The translations under genes were made by a program, and so were the position numbers. A DNA stretch of 64,000 nucleotides from Catonia carolina (taxonomy: Eukaryota > Arthropoda > Insecta > Hemiptera > Achilidae): NCBI GenBank assembly GCA_035578175.1, contig JAQMRL010000002.1:96574748-96638747 (forward strand). Reading direction: 5' to 3'. Numbering within the stretch: the stretch's first letter is position 1; each line of letters opens with the position of its first letter. Positions 58,293-64,000 of the stretch are shown one piece after another. Below the pieces are notes generated by a model. That model saw nothing but the letters and a program-made list of their open reading frames with translations, was not told where the DNA came from and searched no databases.

Positions 58293-58438
58293 ATGTCATC
58301 CAGTGAACGAACCTGTTGCGTTAAATTTAACAGCGAGTGCCACCCTCCATGCCTTTTCGTGTTCGTTTCGGTTGCTTTACTCCTTCAATTTGTGCAAACT
58401 CACAGCGCGTGTACAACAATAATAATTACAAAATTCTA
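58293..58438 (+). CDS. Candidate first coding exon with a hydrophobic leader
   Basis: An ATG in a good insect context (TCCAAAATGTC) opens MSSSERTCCVKFNSECHPPC followed by a hydrophobic run (LFVFVSVALLLQFVQTHSA), which looks like a signal peptide or signal anchor with a small-residue cleavage site. The frame closes at 58438 in AT-rich DNA, so the coding exon would have to end at a donor before that (GT at 58409 or 58411, both weak). It sits in a GC- and CpG-richer island (58090-58420), as promoters often do. No homologous family recognised; it may be a chance frame. Confidence 0.3.
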
Positions 58439-58570
58439 GTAATTAATTATTGATTAGGTTATTACAATCACAGCAGAACAATAACAAAAGTTGACAACGA
58501 TTCCCACAATGTCCCAAAATTTCAATCCGCCCATGCGCTAGGTCAAGCGGCGAGCTGCATGTAGCCCCAA

Positions 58571-58752
58571 ACACGGACTGGTTTGTGATCGAGATGCAGC
58601 TGCGACGCGCAGCGTGATGCGAAGAAAATGCGTCATAACCGCCGCATCTTCAGTTTGTAAGGTCCCATATAACAGCATTGATTGGTTTTCAAGCAGCATG
58701 TATTAAAATGCCGCGTGCATCACGCTGCATGCCGCGCATCTACAGTGTGTAC
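58571..58752. mobile_element. GC-rich MITE with imperfect inverted ends
   Basis: The left arm contains GAGATGCAGCTGCGACGCGC and GCAGCGTGATGCGAAGAAAA. The reverse complement of the right arm contains TAGATGCGCGGCATGCAGCG and GTGATGCACGCGGCATTTT. The arms pair imperfectly over ~50 bp. It is similar in style to the element at 30970-31256 but not clearly the same family. No target-site duplication resolved. Confidence 0.55.
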
Positions 58753-61413
58753 CCTGGTAGAAAGACATAAATTCTTGATCCTATATTTTATAAATTCACT
58801 TTGACAGTCTTCGGTTTGAAGATGTATAGGCATCTATAGGCATTTATTTATATAAATCAATTAAATTCAGTATGTCATTCAAAATCACATCTGCAGATTT
58901 AATATTCAACTATGCTGTTGGAAGGACGCTATGCCAACACCAGAAGGTAAAAATGTCTTGGTAGAAAGATTTCAACAATTTTTTTTTAATTCAAACATAA
59001 TATTTATATAATGGTTTTGTTGTAGTGATGTTAATTAATTTTACGGTATAATGTATTTTTAATGTACGTATTCATAAATGCTGAGTAGGTAAACGCATAC
59101 ATTTATAATGCTACAATTCAGTGAGACATAATAAGATTGGGAAAAATTACACACCGTATTTCAAGGGATTATTATATTTCATGACCACCTAAAGCCAATA
59201 AAAGTTTCTAGAAGGCTAACGATCTGTGTGTTTGTTATTTTTTAAGATTGCATTCATTCTACACTACTCTAGAACAAGGCTTTTAGCTTCAGTTGGGTAG
59301 GTAAATTTCCTTCACCTCGTACATTGTAAATTGTTGTAAACGAATTTATAGTTTTTGAAAAGAATGTGTTTTAGTTACTTTTGTGAAAAAATATGGAAAT
59401 TAAGTTTTATTATTATTAGTTTTATTCTAGAGAAAAACTACTGGACCGATCAAGCATAAAACGTACCTAAGTATCTAATGAGAAAGTTTATTAAGTTTGC
59501 AAAATTTTTAACTATAGAAATGTTAATAAATAATAAGAATAATAAAATATAGAATTAATAAAAAATATTAATACGCCATTACTTTTAATTATAAGCTAAA
59601 AATAAATTTTCTTTTAAAACACGAACGGAATTTATTGAATATCAATTTAATTTTTCACACCAATTTGTTGAACACTTTACGAATACCAGGACAAATATTT
59701 ATAAAATTATTCCAGGACCTCAACTATTTTGCTCACATGAATCGCTGTTTATTTTGTGTATTTCTAAAAAAGGACTTCTAAACAAAATGGGTAAACGAGA
59801 TGATTATTAATTTTACCATAAAAGTCCATAATGTGCATACTTCTTGTTTACACTCCATTACGTAGTTTGGGAATTCCAATAATAAGCAGTCTAAATTAGA
59901 CAAAGAAAATTCTCAAAAGAGTATGAAGCAAACTTCTGAGATCCTGAACAGAACACATAAGTAGGAGCATTTGTTATTTAGTATAAATAACCTTTATATT
60001 TTATTTTCTCCATCGGAACATCTCTTGTACATCTCTTATAATTCTCGTAACCTGTACTGTCAGTCTTCTATCTACGGACCCATTAAAAATTGCAGAGGCG
60101 GTAGAATTAAGAAATTGTCAACCAGTCAACTCGTGGTTGGAGATAATTGAAAAATTTAAAAAGTAACTCTAGCCCTAAAGCTGATTAAATACTATGAACT
60201 TAACTTATTTGTTTTCTTGCTTATTTAACAAATTTAAAATGAGATTGTTTCAATATTTCTGTACTTTCTAACGTTCAAATATTAAATATTTATAAAGACC
60301 AAAATTTTCAGTACCACTTACATGTTAATAAAAATCAAGTTACTTCAATACAATATTTAAAAATTCTTTATATCAGAAAAATTGAAATTATCCCCGTACT
60401 ATACGAAATTTGAGATTTATTCGTTTTGAAAAATAATTAGTGTTGAGAAGCTTAAAAATAATTTAACTGCTCTGAGCATTTGATTCTACTCGTTCAGTTA
60501 CCAACGGGTTTAGTACAAATGAATCGAACATGATGTTCTCATGAACGAGCAATTTCACAAAGATGAACGCATTATCTGTTTTAATTCCATTAGTTAATAA
60601 TATCCTGTAGGGCTTACTTACAGAGCGTTAATAAATTTTTACCTGAGGCAGAATATTACCAATGATTCAAAGCTTGTGTTTTTAAATCAGAAATTAATTG
60701 GAAAACGAATATTATAAAACAAACTGAAATGATTTCCTTTCTACAAGAATTATTAAGAAAATTGTGTATGTATTTAACATAATTATTGTATATTGATATG
60801 TAATAACATAAAAATAAAATTTCAAAAAAAAAAATTTAACAAAAGTTGTAGTATTAGCTGTTTAGAAGGTGTCACATTATATATACAATATTACTTGGTT
60901 AATTTTTTAATTCAATAGATGTTTATTCAATTAAGGGTTGAACCCAGTTATTTTTTACTTAATTTTATTCAGGATAATTCTATCATTTATTTTTTGGTCG
61001 TTTTTATAGGTTCTGGAAATTTTAAGAAATTCTAAGGTGGGTATGCAAGCCATCGGCTTTTTTGTTGTCCAGTTCAGTAGTAAAGAATGGGTGAACAGAA
61101 AATGGATGAGCAGATGATACATTGTATTGTATTGGTTTAGGCTGTGTCAAACTAATCAATAGGAACCAGTTATAAGTGGATCTATTGAACTGGTTTCATT
61201 TATAGTAGTCAAGTAGTTTTTATATTATAATTGTATGCAGTGCAAAACTGCAGTAAAGGAAATAAATTTTGGAAATATTTTCTGGATTCTTGGTTAACGT
61301 TAAAGTTTAATAACATATTATAATAAATTTTGTTTACTCTTGAATTATGTAATTTAATTATAATTTACAAGTTGTTATAAAAGTAATAATTTATTGTGTT
61401 TTATTTATAAATA
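58753..61413. other. AT-rich spacer
   Basis: Nothing recognised on either strand. Confidence 0.5.
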
Positions 61414-61816
61414 GGGGTGTATGGGGTTGCGTTGGAGAGGTAGTACCTTTTACTAAGGACGGTCACTCTACAAGTCATAGACTGGTGGAGGTTCGGAGTA
61501 ACTGGTCCTCACAAGGCACCCAACTCTCACTTGCTGGCTCCAAGCGCCACACCCTGGTAAACTGTATTGGCCTACAGACTAAACCAAGTGAGGGTAGTTA
61601 GATATAACGATCCAACCGATGATTGCCGGTATAAGTGATCCATCCACTTAAAGGTCAACGGCTTCGGGCGGAAGAACTTATAAGTGGAAGGGCACTCATT
61701 TGTCCGAGGACCGGGAAATAGGTCCTGAAGGCGGAGGAATCCAGAATGGATCAACGGCATATGGATGCGGAAGGCCCCGGGAAACCACCGCATTATCGAT
61801 CCCTAGTATAGTCATC
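61414..61816 (+). other. 5' leader of the RTE-like LINE
   Basis: Composition switches abruptly from AT-rich DNA to GC-balanced DNA near GGGGTGTATGGGGTTGCGTT, and the higher GC continues without break into the coding frame. The frame stays open from 61652, but the first in-frame ATG is at 61817. The start of the element is inferred from the composition step only. Confidence 0.6.
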
Positions 61817-64000
61817 ATGGAGACGTTTGATTCTAAATATTCCGGAGTGTCAAGTCCCCCAATCGGGTCTCCGGGGGGGACAGCCTTGAACGTTTTTATG
61901 AGGAGAAATACTGAAGTGAAGTTTGCAACATGGAACGTTAGGAGCATGTTTGAAGCAGGAAAACTGGTAAATGCCACGAGAGAGATGGATAGGATGGGAG
62001 TGGACATTCTGGGGGTCAGTGAGATGCGCTGGCCAGGCAATGGTAAGTGTAACAGTGGCCACCACACCGTGTACTACTCTGGAAACGAAGAGGTGCAACA
62101 TCGCCATGGAGTAGGTGTAATTGTGTCAAAGAAAGTGAACATTGCCATCAAAAATTTCATCCCTCTTTCAGACCGAGTGATGCTGCTCCAGATACATGCT
62201 AAACCAATCGACATAAACATAATTCAAGTTTATGCGCCAACAACAGATGCTGATGAAGCAAGCATAGAGACATTCTATGAGGAAGTTGCTTTGGCCCTGA
62301 GATCAACTAAGGCTTATGACATCAATATCATAATGGGTGACTTCAATGCTAAGATTGGTCAAGGAAGAGTGGAGGGAGTGGTAGGTGAATTTGGTCTAGG
62401 AAAACGGAATGAGCGAGGCAACAAACTGGTGGAGTTTTGCCAGGAAAACTGCCTGGTTGTCATGAATACGTGTTTCAAATTACCACGTAGAAGGTTATAC
62501 ACATGGAAGTCACCTCAGGATAAGGCTGATAATATAGTTCGAAACCAAATAGATTATGTCTTAGTAAATAAGCGTTTCAGAAACAGCATTGTTTCTGTCC
62601 GGACTTATCCAGGTGCTGACATAGCATCAGACCACAATCCACTAGTGGGAAACCTGAGAGTCAGATTGCATGCAGTACAAAAGCATTCAGTGAAAACTAG
62701 GATAGATGTGACTAAGTTGAAACAGGTTAATCTCAGAGAGAGTGTTCGCCAGGAATTGATTAGGGGATTTAGGAAGATGGACGAGAATGCAGAGATTGAC
62801 TCTCAGTGGTTAGTGATAAAGGAGACACTCTTAACAACAAAAAAGCAACTGGAAGCAGACAAGAAAACTCGACATAAAGTATGGATGACAAAGGAAATTC
62901 TTGATCTAATGGATCAAAGAAGAGAAAGCAAGGGACAAGATCGAGGAAGGTATATTGCATTGCAGAGAGGGATACGTTCTAAAATAAGAGTAGCTAAAGA
63001 AAAGTGGATGAATGAAAGGTGTCAGGAGATTGAGGAGTTCCAGAGCAAACATGACAATTTCAATCTGCACAGGAAAATTGATGAATTGGCGAACAGACGA
63101 CCTAAGAGGAACACTGGTGTTTTGCTGGATGAAGACGGTAACTTGATCTCCTCTACCTCTGATCAATTGAAAATTTGGGAGAGATACTTGGAAGGACTCT
63201 TTGAAGACAATCGTACAGAAGAGCACGGTGTTACCACAACAGATACAGGTCCAAGTATCCTTAGAAAGGAGGTGAAAAATGTCATTAACAAAATGAAGCC
63301 TGGAAAGGCTCCAGGACCAGATGAAGTTAATGCAGAACTTCTGAAGACCTTGGATGAAGAGGAGCTTGGAACTCTGACATCTTTGTTCAACAGGATATAT
63401 CAGACTGGTATCATTCCCAAGGACTGGCTTAAATCGACATTCATTCCACTGCCAAAGAAGACAAATGCCAAACGTTGTGAAGAGTATCGCACAATTAGTT
63501 TGATGAGTCACATACTTAAGCTTTTCTTAAAGATAATACATGATCGGGTTTTTCGAAAATGTGAGGAGGTTATGACCGAGACTCAATTTGGATTTCGTGG
63601 AGGACTTGGTACTAGAGATGCACTGTTTGCTATACGGGTTCTCACTCAGAGGTGTCAGGATGTCGACAGAGATGTATTCATGTGCTTCATTGATTATGAG
63701 AAGGCGTTTGACCGAGTGCAGCATGCTAAAATGTTGGAAATCTTGCAGCGGGTGGGTCTTGATGGACGTGACATTCGAGTAATTGCAAATTTATATTGGA
63801 GTCAACGTGCAAACATAAAAATTGGCAATGACGGGTCGGAGGAGATCCTAATTCGGCGGGGAGTTCGTCAGGGGTGTGTATTGTCTCCAATGCTCTTCAA
63901 CCTTTATTCGGAGGCCATCTTGTCAGAGGCCCTGGAGGGATGTGGACGTGGCATCAGGGTAAATGGTTTGGAAATCAACAACCTGCGATATGCAGATGAC
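61817..64000 (+). CDS. RTE/BovB-like LINE endonuclease-reverse transcriptase (partial, runs off window)
   Basis: 728 uninterrupted codons from ATG at 61817 (alternative Met at 61898) to the window edge. Endonuclease: ATWNVRS (N40), SEMRW (E69), QVYAPTTDADE, GDFNAKIG (D175, N177), GKRNERGNKLVEFC, NQIDYVLVN and SDHNP (D272, H273); all expected residues present. Reverse transcriptase: KMKPGKAPGPDEVNAELLK, EYRTISLMSH, TQFGFRGGLGTRDA, CFIDYEKAFDRV (D626), GVRQGCVLSPMLFNLYSE and INNLRYADD (725-728) at the last base of the window. The text is closest to the RTE/BovB group. No ORF1 is seen upstream, as usual for RTE. With no stop or frameshift in 2.2 kb this copy may be active or recently so; the thumb, C terminus and 3' end lie outside. 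Confidence 0.93.
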   Translation, partial: METFDSKYSGVSSPPIGSPGGTALNVFMRRNTEVKFATWNVRSMFEAGKLVNATREMDRMGVDILGVSEMRWPGNGKCNSGHHTVYYSGNEEVQHRHGVGVIVSKKVNIAIKNFIPLSDRVMLLQIHAKPIDINIIQVYAPTTDADEASIETFYEEVALALRSTKAYDINIIMGDFNAKIGQGRVEGVVGEFGLGKRNERGNKLVEFCQENCLVVMNTCFKLPRRRLYTWKSPQDKADNIVRNQIDYVLVNKRFRNSIVSVRTYPGADIASDHNPLVGNLRVRLHAVQKHSVKTRIDVTKLKQVNLRESVRQELIRGFRKMDENAEIDSQWLVIKETLLTTKKQLEADKKTRHKVWMTKEILDLMDQRRESKGQDRGRYIALQRGIRSKIRVAKEKWMNERCQEIEEFQSKHDNFNLHRKIDELANRRPKRNTGVLLDEDGNLISSTSDQLKIWERYLEGLFEDNRTEEHGVTTTDTGPSILRKEVKNVINKMKPGKAPGPDEVNAELLKTLDEEELGTLTSLFNRIYQTGIIPKDWLKSTFIPLPKKTNAKRCEEYRTISLMSHILKLFLKIIHDRVFRKCEEVMTETQFGFRGGLGTRDALFAIRVLTQRCQDVDRDVFMCFIDYEKAFDRVQHAKMLEILQRVGLDGRDIRVIANLYWSQRANIKIGNDGSEEILIRRGVRQGCVLSPMLFNLYSEAILSEALEGCGRGIRVNGLEINNLRYADD

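Noticed and set aside
61572..63724. Several minus-strand frames of 60-201 codons
   Set aside because: Antisense shadows of the continuous RTE-like ORF on the plus strand.

Overview
The window reads as a piece of a large, AT-rich, repeat-dense animal genome, most likely an insect. The reasons are a jockey-clade retrotransposon with both ORFs, several tRNA-derived SINE families, a neuropeptide-receptor-like exon bounded by GT/AG splice sites, and no bacterial-style gene packing. I cannot name the species. Almost every long reading frame outside transposable elements is an antisense or random shadow in AT-rich DNA.

Layout. 0-12.3 kb: AT-rich DNA with decayed LINE ends (jockey-like at 0.3 and 6.1 kb, RNase H-bearing at 2.9 kb, another at 11.7 kb), SINEs, and a dispersed repeat (called FB-A here) at 4.1-5.3 kb that was split by a 349-bp MITE. 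12.36-12.47 kb (minus): one exon of a rhodopsin-class neuropeptide GPCR, resembling cholecystokinin/sulfakinin receptors, and the best evidence for a host gene. 13.26-13.84 kb: a GC-rich solo LTR with a histone-mRNA-type stem-loop near its 3' end; just beyond is a 60-nt near-perfect hairpin. 15-20 kb: LINE ends and a dispersed repeat (REP-D). 20.9-23.1 kb: two FB-A copies in inverted orientation. 23.2-24.1 kb: a pile-up of three SINE families. 25.5-26.7 kb: a dead pogo/Tigger transposon. 27.8-34.3 kb: dispersed repeats and a GC-rich MITE with ~110-bp inverted arms.

35.25-39.68 kb (minus): an essentially full-length, recently inserted jockey-type LINE with poly(A) and a perfect 12-bp target-site duplication. 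ORF1 carries three zinc knuckles; ORF2 carries an endonuclease and reverse transcriptase and is interrupted by one apparent frameshift. 40-50 kb: at least six older LINE remnants and SINEs, one SINE nested inside a jockey remnant. 51.14 kb (plus): a probable terminal exon of an unidentified gene. 53.8-54.5 kb: a TA-flanked Tigger-like MITE. 58.29 kb (plus): a weak candidate for a first coding exon with a hydrophobic leader. 61.4-64.0 kb (plus): the 5' leader and 728 uninterrupted codons of an RTE/BovB-like LINE running off the window exactly at its YADD catalytic motif.

How the parts relate. The autonomous LINEs (jockey ORF1+ORF2; RTE-like EN-RT) supply target-primed reverse transcription. 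The tRNA-derived SINEs have pol III A/B boxes and depend on such machinery in trans. The MITEs depend on absent transposases. Host-gene evidence is limited to two good exons and one weak one.
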